Notes under the pieces: generated by a model
Databases searched by the model: none
Seen by the model: the letters and a program-made list of their open reading frames with translations, nothing else
What the model was told of the DNA's origin: nothing
Program-made: the position numbers and the translations under genes
Shown: positions 1 to 7,373 of the stretch, piece after piece
Numbering within the stretch: position 1 is the first letter of the stretch
How the letters are laid out: the number at the start of each line of letters is the position of its first letter
Assembly (NCBI GenBank): GCA_964619285.1
Contig: CAZUCT010000031.1
Coordinates: forward strand, 1-35,428
Reading direction: 5' to 3'
Origin: CALKCV01 sp964619285
GTDB lineage: Bacteria; Cyanobacteriota; Cyanobacteriia; Cyanobacteriales; Microcoleaceae
Length of the DNA: 35,428 bases

Positions 1-233
1 AGTGTGAGTCATGAAATTATCGAGGGGTAAAAATTACAAATATGGGATGCTCCCCGCGCGAACCTCCACCCAACAAGTCGGTATTTTCTTAAATTACAAG
101 TCTCCGATCTCTTTCTTAACAAAAAATTCTCGTTCTTGTCAAGTTGATAATTACTTGTTATCATTTTCCGACGAGATGCCACTTTTAAATATTCATTAAA
201 AATCGGGATTTTTTTTCCTTTTACGAAGGATAT

Positions 234-1763
234 TTAAAATTGAATCCGATAAATTCCCATATATTTATCCCGAATGTAATCTCTGAAAGCATCCACCCTC
301 AAAGCTTCCCCAGTAACCCGCTCGATAATTTCCGCAGCCGTATATTTGCGACCGTGCCGATAAATATTTTCTGTCAACCAATCGTGGAGCATACTAAAAT
401 TACCCCGTTCGATTGCCACGGGTATTTCTGGATTAATCTTTACCGCCGTCTCGTACAACTGCGCCCCCATCAAGTTGCCCAGAGTGTAACCCTGGAACAT
501 ACCCCCAATCGTACCGCAAAACCAATGTACGTCCTGCATCGCTCCCTGACTGTCGCTAGCAGGCACGATACCCAAATCGCTTCTATACCTTTCGTTCCAA
601 GCTTCCGGCAAATCGCGCACTTCTAGCTTACCATCCAGCATCGCCAACTCCAAATCGAAACGGATGGCAACGTGAAGATTATAAGTCACCTCATCGGCAT
701 CGGTGCGGATGGGAGATTTAGCCACCTTATTAATCGCCCGATAGAATTTCTCGATGGAAACATGACCCAACTCTCGCAGGAAAATACCCTGCAACTGGGG
801 ATAGAAGCACTCCCAAAAGCCCCGACTCCTACCCACGATATTTTCCCAAAGCCGAGATTGGCTCTCGTGCAGGCCCATTGAAGTTCCATCGGCTAGGAGC
901 GTTCCTTCCAATTCGGGGGCAATACCCTGTTCGTACATAGCATGGCCCGCTTCGTGGATGGTACTGAAAAGAGCCTCGGTGAGGTTATTTTCGTCTATCC
1001 GGGTAGTGATGCGGACGTCATCCACAGAAAAACTGGTGGTAAAGGGATGAGGACTTTCGTCTTGACGTCCCCGTTGAAAGTTATAGCCCATGCGTTCTAC
1101 CACCATGCGGCCAAATACTAGCTGTCGTTCTCTGGAGAAGTATTGGTAGAGGCAGGAGTCGTCTATGGGGGGAGCAGAGGTAATGGCCTCGACCATGGGG
1201 ACTAATTTTTCCCGCAGTTGGGCAAACAAAGAGCTTACCGTAGCGACGCTCATGCCGTAGTCGTAGAAGTCGATGAGGGGATCCGCTATGTGTTCGTAGG
1301 GGAAGAAACTGGCCATTTCCCGACTCAAATCGAGCATTTTTTCTAAATAGGGCCGCACCGCCCCAAAATCGTTGGCCGGTCTGGCCTTAGCCCACACTTC
1401 ATAAGTGGCCGCCTGATGTTGAGATAATCGGGCCATAAATTCTGAGGGGATGCGGGCCGAGCGATCGTAATCTCTCCGGGCCACCCGGATGAGGGCTGCT
1501 TCTGGGGAGTCGTAGGGGAGACTTTGTTCGTAGGGGCGCAAGTCTTCGAGTATTTGACCGATGGTGGGGTCGATTAATTTTTCGTGAGCGAGTTGTTTGA
1601 GGGTAGCTATTTGTCGTCCTCTAGCAGCGGCCCCACCGGGAGGCATTAAAGTAGTTTGGTCCCAGTTAAGAACCGAGGCCGCAGCTTCGAGGTCTTTGAT
1701 TTGACAAAGGCAAGTTTTAAGATAAGAAAATTTAGCTTCGGTGGTGTTTAAGGTTGCGCTCAT
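234..1763 (-). CDS. M32 family metallocarboxypeptidase (carboxypeptidase Taq-like)
   Basis: A 509-residue soluble protein of the M32 zinc carboxypeptidase family, which removes C-terminal residues from peptides in the cytoplasm. The sequence shows the HEAGH zinc motif (H270-E271-H274) and the family motif HESQSR, with E300 as the expected third ligand. The conserved stretch around residues 356-372 (DEVTYNLHVAIRFDLE) is also present. The length of about 500 residues is normal for M32, and there is no signal peptide or membrane segment. The ATG at 1763 gives the usual N-terminus, with a helical region ending in SVLNWDQTT. The gene stands alone on the minus strand. The role is presumably general peptide turnover. 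Family assignment is firm; substrate preference cannot be read from the sequence. Confidence 0.95.
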   Translation of the reverse strand: MSATLNTTEAKFSYLKTCLCQIKDLEAAASVLNWDQTTLMPPGGAAARGRQIATLKQLAHEKLIDPTIGQILEDLRPYEQSLPYDSPEAALIRVARRDYDRSARIPSEFMARLSQHQAATYEVWAKARPANDFGAVRPYLEKMLDLSREMASFFPYEHIADPLIDFYDYGMSVATVSSLFAQLREKLVPMVEAITSAPPIDDSCLYQYFSRERQLVFGRMVVERMGYNFQRGRQDESPHPFTTSFSVDDVRITTRIDENNLTEALFSTIHEAGHAMYEQGIAPELEGTLLADGTSMGLHESQSRLWENIVGRSRGFWECFYPQLQGIFLRELGHVSIEKFYRAINKVAKSPIRTDADEVTYNLHVAIRFDLELAMLDGKLEVRDLPEAWNERYRSDLGIVPASDSQGAMQDVHWFCGTIGGMFQGYTLGNLMGAQLYETAVKINPEIPVAIERGNFSMLHDWLTENIYRHGRKYTAAEIIERVTGEALRVDAFRDYIRDKYMGIYRIQF

Positions 1764-2256
1764 GGCAGGGTTCGTGTTAGTTTAATAAGTTGAATTTTTT
1801 TGAGTTAATTAGGAATTAATACATAAGCCACCCCTTTCCGTCCCTCTTTAATTGGTCCTCAGAGGTATGTGGGGTATTTTAGCAGATGGGGGTCTGGTGT
1901 TTGATTTGTTTTGGCATCGGTAGCCCAGAAACCGGGTTTTTTCATCGAGAACGCAGAAACCCGGTTTTTTTATCGATAACTAAGAAACCCGGTTTTTTTA
2001 TCGATAACTAAGAAACCCGGTTTTTTTATCGATAACTAAGAAACCCGGTTTTTTCAAAAAACCGGGTTTCTTAATCTTTAGAAAAAATCTTTGTCTTGTC
2101 ATTGCGAGGCGGTTGGTAAACCAGTTAAACTTTTGGGGAAATCGTTAAAATAGCGACGTTGCAATCTCATAGATGTTTTAATAGAGATTACCACGGTAGG
2201 AGTAATTAAAATTGCAAAGTCTTACTATTTATTAGACACCAATACTTGTATTAAAT
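1764..2256. other. Intergenic spacer with tandem repeat array
   Basis: A 493-bp gap between the M32 gene and a small plus-strand ORF. The first 160 bp are AT-rich with no ORF or RNA gene that I recognise, and presumably carry the M32 promoter on the minus strand. Positions 1927-2071 hold the 28-bp tandem array described separately. Around 2099-2170 there is cattgcgagg followed about 50 bp later by gcaatctcat, resembling the two ends of a widespread bacterial palindromic repeat, but degenerate. Confidence 0.6.
1927..2071. repeat. 28-bp tandem array ending in a perfect hairpin
   Basis: Four consecutive 28-bp units start at 1927, 1955, 1983 and 2011. Each has the core agaaacccggtttttt (first copy slightly diverged) followed by the spacer atcgataacta or close to it. 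A fifth core at 2039 runs into its own inverted complement and forms a 16-bp perfect stem with a 1-nt centre, ending at 2071. The same core hairpin recurs at 24135, 33549 and 35025. The units at 1955 to 2038 are identical, which suggests recent slippage or unequal crossing over. Confidence 0.9.
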
Positions 2257-2517
2257 ATGGCAGAAAATTTTTGGCAAAGTCAAGCCGCTGAATTGCGGGA
2301 GACAATAAAAACTCTAAAAGAATTGAGTAAGAATTTAATTCTTTTAGACATTGCTCTAAAACTGTTGGAGCATAAAGATGATTTCAATCCCGAAGAGGTT
2401 GAATACTTAATAAACAAGTTTATCGAAATTGCTCCTCGGAAAAAAATAGAGTTAGCGATAGAAGATATTGAACTAATAGCAAAACGTCTTATTACCCAAG
2501 GGGATATTAGCAACTAA
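2257..2517 (+). CDS. Small hypothetical helical protein
   Basis: An 86-residue acidic, leucine- and lysine-rich protein with no recognised family. Predicted to be almost entirely alpha-helical, with a likely amphipathic segment at about residues 10-38. It has no signal peptide and no cysteines. No strong ribosome binding site precedes the ATG; an aggag lies about 60 bp upstream, too far to serve this start. A good hairpin terminator lies 12 bp after the stop, which supports a transcribed plus-strand unit. It converges on the small minus-strand gene at 2567-2782. It may be a real small gene or a fragment; function unknown. Confidence 0.5.
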   Translation: MAENFWQSQAAELRETIKTLKELSKNLILLDIALKLLEHKDDFNPEEVEYLINKFIEIAPRKKIELAIEDIELIAKRLITQGDISN

Positions 2518-2528
2518 GATAATCTTGA

Positions 2529-2562
2529 CTCACCTTTATTTTGGTATAAAGGCGAGCTTTTT
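2529..2562 (+). terminator. Rho-independent terminator after the 86-aa ORF
   Basis: An 11-bp stem (ctcacctttat / ataaaggcgag, one A-C mismatch) with a 6-nt loop, followed by cttttt. It sits just past the stop of the plus-strand ORF, so the orientation fits. Confidence 0.7.
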
Positions 2563-2566
2563 AATG

Positions 2567-2782
2567 TTAACTGTCTTGAGAAGCTATGAGCGATCGCCAT
2601 TTTTCTCGATCGCCTTCATTTAAAGCATAGTACAATCGTTCCATTTCTGAATCATAAAGTTTTCTTTTTCCATCCAAAAAGTCAGACAAATAAGAGTAGG
2701 AGTAGGAGGAGCGTTCGGAAATTAAACTCCGACGTTCTTCAGATTCAGAAATAACCTTTCTTAAGGCATCTTGAAATTTCAT
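2567..2782 (-). CDS. Small HTH-like hypothetical protein
   Basis: A 71-residue charged protein. The segment YSYLSDFLDGKRKLYDSEME followed by RLYYAL reads like helices 3-4 of a lambda-repressor/XRE type helix-turn-helix, as found in small antitoxins and regulators, but the first helices do not match well. The start at 2782 is supported by an aggag ribosome binding site 9 bp upstream. No partner toxin is visible next to it. It lies at the edge of the accessory island, downstream of the NTPase/TPR pair on the other side of a hairpin repeat. It may be a degenerate antitoxin or an uncharacterised regulator. Confidence 0.5.
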   Translation of the reverse strand: MKFQDALRKVISESEERRSLISERSSYSYSYLSDFLDGKRKLYDSEMERLYYALNEGDREKWRSLIASQDS

Positions 2783-2826
2783 GGTTTCTTGCTCCTATTA
2801 CTACAATTATATGATAACCAAAAATT

Positions 2827-2858
2827 GTAGGTTGGGTGGAGTGAAACGCAACCCAACA
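2827..2858 (+). repeat. gtaggttgggtg hairpin repeat
   Basis: A copy of a short cyanobacterial palindromic repeat that begins gtaggttgggtg and ends aacccaaca, with arms ttgggt / acccaa around a variable centre. Related copies lie at 23185, 27364, 28041, 28090, 28768 and 28814. Confidence 0.8.
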
Positions 2859-2900
2859 GAAATTTTATGTTGTTGCGAGGAAAGCGGTAAATATTATTTC

Positions 2901-4079
2901 TCAATCTGTTTGTTGGTTGATTAATTCTTGGAAGCGATCGCTTTCCCGAAAACTCTCAAAATCGGCGTCAGTTTTTGCCTTTTCTATAAATTTTTTACCA
3001 TCTAAATTAATAGCTCGTTGCAGATTTTCTATCGCTAGTTCGACTTTACCTTGTAAAGCATAGCAGCAAGCTTTGTTGTAACAGGATTCGTGGAGGTCAG
3101 GTTTGATTTGTAGAGCTTTCTCATAAGCCTCTATTGCCAATTCGTACCTGCCTAAATTATTCAGCATTACGCCTTTGTTGTTCCAGGCGTCGCAGTTGTC
3201 AGGTGTAATTTGTAGAGCTTTCTCATAAGCCTCTATTGCTAATTCGTACCTGCCTAAATCAGACAGGGCATTGCCTTTGTTGTACCGGGCTTCGTGTTTG
3301 TCAGGGTTGATTTGTAGAGCTTTCTCAAAAGCCTCTATTGCCAATTCGTACTCTCCTGTAGCAGCTAGAAGAATTCCTTGTTCGTTCAATAAATGCGCCT
3401 TAGAGTTATCAGTTTGTAAATCTTCATCAATCAAACTTTGAATCTCAGCCAATTTCTTCTTAATTTCTTCACTAGAAAGTCTTTTGTAATCTTCCCAATT
3501 CTCTTTTTGAAAACAAATCAGCAATGTTTGCCATTGCAAACTTTCCACATCCATCGGCAACCGAAACAAACCCGATCGCCAATCAAAAAAATCCGGTGCC
3601 CGCTGGAGGAAATAATTAACAGCAAACCTCGGTATCAAAAACACGAAACAGATATCAAAATTATCTCTAAACCTTTCCCTCTGCTGGTTCAAATTAACCA
3701 AAACAGGAGGCACTCCTCGCCCACTGTAAGAATAAATTTCCTTACTATCCCAACCCTCTTCTCGTTTCTCCTTTTCATAAAGAAATAGAGAATATTCTAA
3801 CCCCGTAACAAACAAAACATCAATATCCTCTCTATTTGGCAACCCTTCAACCAATTCGTAAAAATTATAAACATTTTCATCCAAAGGCAAAACATCAAAC
3901 TTTTTACCAGGAATATCTTCCCTAAGTTTTGCCATTATCTGTTGCCCTCCAGCAGGAGAACACTCAACAAAAAACAGACCAAAACCTTCCTCCCACTTGA
4001 GAGCCCTTACCAAACTGTTATATTCCTCATTTGGTTCTGCCGGTAAATCTTCTTTCCAATCTATTATTTCTGCTTTCAT
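2901..4079 (-). CDS. TPR protein with an N-terminal degenerate NTPase-like domain
   Basis: A 392-residue protein. Residues 1-200 form a domain with alternating hydrophobic strands (GFGLFFVEC at 32-40, DVLFVTGLEY at 87-96, FDICFVFLIP at 141-150) and the signature LNQQRERFRDNF followed by APDFFDWRSGLF at 161-172. I recall this signature from other bacterial TPR proteins encoded beside NTPases. The strand order is reminiscent of an AAA/STAND fold without a Walker A motif; that is inference. Residues 227-362 are four tetratricopeptide repeats (AIEAYEKALQI units) for protein-protein contacts. The ATG overlaps the stop of the upstream NTPase gene in TAATG, so the two are translationally coupled and probably act together. 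Function unknown; a conflict or sensing role is plausible. Confidence 0.85.
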   Translation of the reverse strand: MKAEIIDWKEDLPAEPNEEYNSLVRALKWEEGFGLFFVECSPAGGQQIMAKLREDIPGKKFDVLPLDENVYNFYELVEGLPNREDIDVLFVTGLEYSLFLYEKEKREEGWDSKEIYSYSGRGVPPVLVNLNQQRERFRDNFDICFVFLIPRFAVNYFLQRAPDFFDWRSGLFRLPMDVESLQWQTLLICFQKENWEDYKRLSSEEIKKKLAEIQSLIDEDLQTDNSKAHLLNEQGILLAATGEYELAIEAFEKALQINPDKHEARYNKGNALSDLGRYELAIEAYEKALQITPDNCDAWNNKGVMLNNLGRYELAIEAYEKALQIKPDLHESCYNKACCYALQGKVELAIENLQRAINLDGKKFIEKAKTDADFESFRESDRFQELINQQTD

Positions 4080-5392
4080 TACAACAACTCCTTAAACTCT
4101 TTACTACCTTGAAGCAAAGGATGAACGTCATACCAAGTCTGCCTCTCTTCCTCCTCATCAAAAAAGCAATATTCCAACAGACAGCGATTAAATAATAAAT
4201 CTCGATACTCTAAATCGTTTTCTATTTTTTTAGAATCATATACCTTCTTTAAAATTTGCCATTGCTCTTGTTCTACTGCTCTTATATAAGGAGTTCGCGC
4301 CTCAGTAATTGCCCTTTGCACCATCCTCTGGGAAAGAGGCAAATTATCTGTACGTTTAATCGCATCTCGCATCAATAACATTAATTCGCGAACGTGGCCG
4401 CCACTCGTCAAACAAAGTCGATTTAGTATTTCTTCGCCCTCAAAAATCTCCGTCTCGATAGAAAGTTCTGGATTAATTTTAGCAACTCGCTTGGCAATCA
4501 ATTCTTTAACCTTATTAATTCCAGATTCGTTAACGTCACCCTCTGGAGTCTGCGCCATAATCATCGGCAAAACTTTCGGGTCGTCGTAAATATTTCTTAA
4601 CTCCGTAGCGCGATTAGAATAGACCATCGAAATTGGAATCGTGTAAATAACATGACAATCCAAACCCTTCAATTGTTCGCTGCGGTCTAAAAAGATTTCG
4701 TCGTGATTTTTGCGCCCGTCATCTTGAGGAATTGGCACGATACGATCTAAATTATCCGCAATTACCACCAACTGAAAATCCCCAGAAGAAAACTTCTTTT
4801 TCTCATCGGCAATAAACTTATTTAAAGCTTCAATTAAAGTCGTAGTATGGGAATCCAACTTTTCGCGAATTTTTTGGCGCAGACTCGGTTGAGTTCTAAT
4901 ACTAGCCGTTAACTTAGCATATTGAGTAACCAGCACGTCTGCTTTCAAATTTTCTAAAGATATTTCTAAATTTGCTAAGTCTTTTAAATCTTCCCAGCGT
5001 GCAGTAAACCAATCTAATAACGGTTCGGGATTGGCATCTTTAAGAGTTTCTAATAAATGCCGAGTACAAGCTAAAAGAATATCGGTGTAGGCGGTATCTT
5101 CGGGATTAATATCTTGTTCGTCGGCAGCAAAATAAACTACAAAATATCCCTTATCTTCTAAATCCTTTTTTAGTCTCAATAATTCCGTAGATTTTCCCGC
5201 ACCTCGATGACCGGCATAAAGCTGGCAAGTATTCTCTTCAGAATACTGAATATTGCGACCTAAATCGATGAGAATATCCCCATCTCCTCGCACTTCCCGA
5301 CAGTCAACATAAGCAGGGTCTCCCGGTGGTAGAGGATAAAATGGTTGAAAAGCGTTATAAAGCTTTTTCAATAATTGTTCGTTTTCGGGCAT
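4079..5392 (-). CDS. AAA/STAND-like P-loop NTPase
   Basis: A 437-residue P-loop NTPase. Walker A is GHRGAGKST at 61-69, and Walker B is LVVIADNLDR at 208-217, with DN in place of the usual DE and an LDR ending like KAP and ORC-type ATPases. A later SGGHVRELMLLMRDA segment resembles the sensor 2/winged-helix part of ORC/Cdc6-like and STAND ATPases. The start at 5392 has an aggag 9 bp upstream. No membrane segment or effector nuclease domain is apparent. The gene is coupled (TAATG) to the TPR gene downstream. It probably acts as a nucleotide-dependent switch whose partner is that TPR protein. Family-level assignment is good; biological role is inferred only. Confidence 0.85.
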   Translation of the reverse strand: MPENEQLLKKLYNAFQPFYPLPPGDPAYVDCREVRGDGDILIDLGRNIQYSEENTCQLYAGHRGAGKSTELLRLKKDLEDKGYFVVYFAADEQDINPEDTAYTDILLACTRHLLETLKDANPEPLLDWFTARWEDLKDLANLEISLENLKADVLVTQYAKLTASIRTQPSLRQKIREKLDSHTTTLIEALNKFIADEKKKFSSGDFQLVVIADNLDRIVPIPQDDGRKNHDEIFLDRSEQLKGLDCHVIYTIPISMVYSNRATELRNIYDDPKVLPMIMAQTPEGDVNESGINKVKELIAKRVAKINPELSIETEIFEGEEILNRLCLTSGGHVRELMLLMRDAIKRTDNLPLSQRMVQRAITEARTPYIRAVEQEQWQILKKVYDSKKIENDLEYRDLLFNRCLLEYCFFDEEEERQTWYDVHPLLQGSKEFKELL

Positions 5393-5937
5393 TGGTTGAT
5401 TTCTCCTAGTAGTAATTAATTGGATTTTATCGCCGATGGAGTTATTTTGACAACTCCGCTTGTGGCGATCGCCTACATCATAAAATTATCCCTTCCTCTC
5501 CGGTTCCATACCACATTTCGCTTCCTTTGTCAACTGGACCATTTTAGCCCCCAAAAAAATTTGTTGCTTTCTGTCGATTCTAGGTCATCTCACAAAAGTA
5601 GTTTTTGAAGCAAATTTTACGGTTTGACAAAGGTTAGGAAATCTCACTTTAATTTTAGGTCAAACGATGCCTCAGATTTTAGTCTATGTACAAGCTTTGT
5701 ACCAAATTAATGTCGATTTGTCAAATCACGAAAATTCGTTAGCTTATTGACAACATTCTCAATTAATTGAACGGCGAAAGATTATAAAATTAAAACAAAT
5801 ACAAAATTTTGATAATATTTAATTATGTTGGGTCGATTTGAAGACTTGTTAGGGATAAGAGGGGGGCGATCGCTAAATTAGATTCTTAAAAGTATGGAAA
5901 TTGCAGACAAATGCTATACCACCCGCAAACACCCAAA
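5393..5937. other. AT-rich intergenic spacer
   Basis: A 545-bp gap. It should contain the promoter of the NTPase/TPR pair on its left and the 3' end of the AAA ATPase on its right. A 62-codon plus-strand ORF at 5420-5608 has no ribosome binding site and low-quality composition, so I do not call it. Small features seen are a 13-bp palindrome (gatttgtcaaatc, 5715-5727) and a HIP1 site near 5870. Nothing else was recognised. Confidence 0.5.
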
Positions 5938-7224
5938 CTACCACGGCCACCCTCCAACATTAGGGTCGCCGACGCGATACAAATCACCCAATTCCCAACC
6001 TTCATTTAATTGAGTTTCCAACAATTCTTTAGAGAGGGTTTTAATAGTAAAATGGGTTTTATTTGCAGAAGAAAAACAAAATACATTTTCCAAACAATCC
6101 GTAAAACGGTCTAATAAATCCGGGCTATGGGTAGTAATAATAACTTGAGTTTTCCTGGCAGCTTGTTTTATCCATTCAGCTAATATTCCCATCCAGGCAA
6201 CGTGCAATCCTAATTCCGGTTCGTCAATAACTAATAAAGACGGCAAAAACGGAGAATGCAATATAATCGCCCAACATAACATCCTCACCGTTCCATCGGA
6301 CATTTCACTCAAATAAAAAGGCTCGTTAATTCCCTCAAAATACCATTCTACCGTCAAAGATAAACGACCAGAACGAATCGACCTCACCCGGCGAGTTTGT
6401 GGCAAAATTGACTTCATAGCTTCGTTGATGCTATCCTCAAAATCAAGATTTTTTTGACTTAAATTCTCCAATACCAAAGGTAAATTCTCTCCCGTGGGCG
6501 ACAAATAAATATCGCTACCGCCGATTTTAGGTTCAGACATTTTAATTTTGTTTAAGTTCATATTATTAGCATTATAAAATTGCCAATTAGATATGAATGA
6601 AATCAAATTTCTTCTAATTTTATAAACTGAAGTTTTTTCAGGAGAAAATTGACTATTTTCAAGTAGGGCAGGAATTGAACTCAGGCCTAACGAGTTGGTA
6701 GGAATATTTTCTAAAAATTCAAACTTCGTCGTTCTAATATCCTCTTTATAAACAGATATAGCTCCCTTGCCTGCTTCTCGGTTATGAAGCTGATAATAGT
6801 AAAATGGTGGTGTTTCTCTGACCTCGGACAAATCTTCTCCGGCATACAAATATTCTTCGGCAATATTAACTATTCCCCTCGATTTATCCGCATAAAGTTT
6901 TAACTCGAAAATGCCGCTTTCTTGCGAAAATTCGGAGGAAGAAAGTTGGGAAAAGCCATAAGCAAAATCTATTTTTGCCGGACTGGCAACCCTACTATCT
7001 AAAATTCTCGACCTGCCAATTTTAGCGAGAGCATTTTCAAAGGCAGTAACGCCGCGATTTTCATCGGGAATGGCGGTTAGGGAATCTTTTAAAAATTCCA
7101 AACAACTTAATAGATTGCTTTTCCCCGAACCATTGGCACCTATCCAGACATTTAAGTTATGGAGATTGAGGCGATCGCTCAATTCCAGATTCTTATAATT
7201 TTTCAGACGAATAAAACTCAGCAT
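5938..7224 (-). CDS. AAA family ATPase, RecF/OLD-like, without TOPRIM
   Basis: An ABC/SMC-type ATPase of the AAA_21 group (428 residues from this start). It opens with MLSFIRLKNYKNLE, the usual N-terminus of RecF/OLD-like ATPases, which is why I prefer this ATG. An in-frame ATG at 7266 adds 14 residues but lies inside a palindrome, and neither start has a well-placed ribosome binding site. Counting from 7266, Walker A is GANGSGKS at 43-50, the signature-like SEMSDGTVRML is at 320-330, Walker B is LLVIDEPELGLH at 344-355, and the H-loop TTHSPD is at 378-383. It ends soon after the H-loop, so no TOPRIM nuclease is fused. It lies downstream of the Z1 helicase on the same strand (about 150 bp from stop to this start). 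Such ATPases often pair with nucleases in anti-phage systems; here the partner could be the Z1 unit (inference). Confidence 0.88.
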   Translation of the reverse strand: MLSFIRLKNYKNLELSDRLNLHNLNVWIGANGSGKSNLLSCLEFLKDSLTAIPDENRGVTAFENALAKIGRSRILDSRVASPAKIDFAYGFSQLSSSEFSQESGIFELKLYADKSRGIVNIAEEYLYAGEDLSEVRETPPFYYYQLHNREAGKGAISVYKEDIRTTKFEFLENIPTNSLGLSSIPALLENSQFSPEKTSVYKIRRNLISFISNWQFYNANNMNLNKIKMSEPKIGGSDIYLSPTGENLPLVLENLSQKNLDFEDSINEAMKSILPQTRRVRSIRSGRLSLTVEWYFEGINEPFYLSEMSDGTVRMLCWAIILHSPFLPSLLVIDEPELGLHVAWMGILAEWIKQAARKTQVIITTHSPDLLDRFTDCLENVFCFSSANKTHFTIKTLSKELLETQLNEGWELGDLYRVGDPNVGGWPW

Positions 7225-7260
7225 TCCTTGATTAATGAAACCTAAAAGATAGTTAAAATG

Positions 7261-7295
7261 GTGCATCTCAACATTTGTTTGACATTGAGATGCAC
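7261..7295. promoter_or_regulatory. Perfect 11-bp inverted repeat between Z1 and AAA genes
   Basis: Arms gtgcatctcaa (7261-7271) and ttgagatgcac (7285-7295) are perfectly complementary around a 13-nt loop. On the minus strand it lies after the Z1 gene and before the ATPase start at 7224, and is followed by a short T-containing stretch (ccattttaac). It could be a weak terminator or attenuator, or an operator. It covers the alternative ATG at 7266. Confidence 0.6.
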
Positions 7296-7373
7296 CCAGT
7301 CAAAAAAGTAAATAGACTCGTATTTCCATTGGAATTTTCTACCATTGGGAAAGTCACCAGCACTACTTTACCT

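Noticed and set aside
11..199. 62-codon plus-strand ORF at the left edge
   Set aside because: No ribosome binding site, no recognisable protein character, and AT-rich intergenic composition.
1927..2071. Possible CRISPR array (regular 28-bp spacing)
   Set aside because: The whole 28-bp unit, including its spacer, is repeated; there are no unique spacers and no cas genes, so it is a simple tandem repeat.
5420..5608. 62-codon plus-strand ORF in the spacer upstream of the NTPase gene
   Set aside because: No ribosome binding site, unusual composition and no family resemblance.
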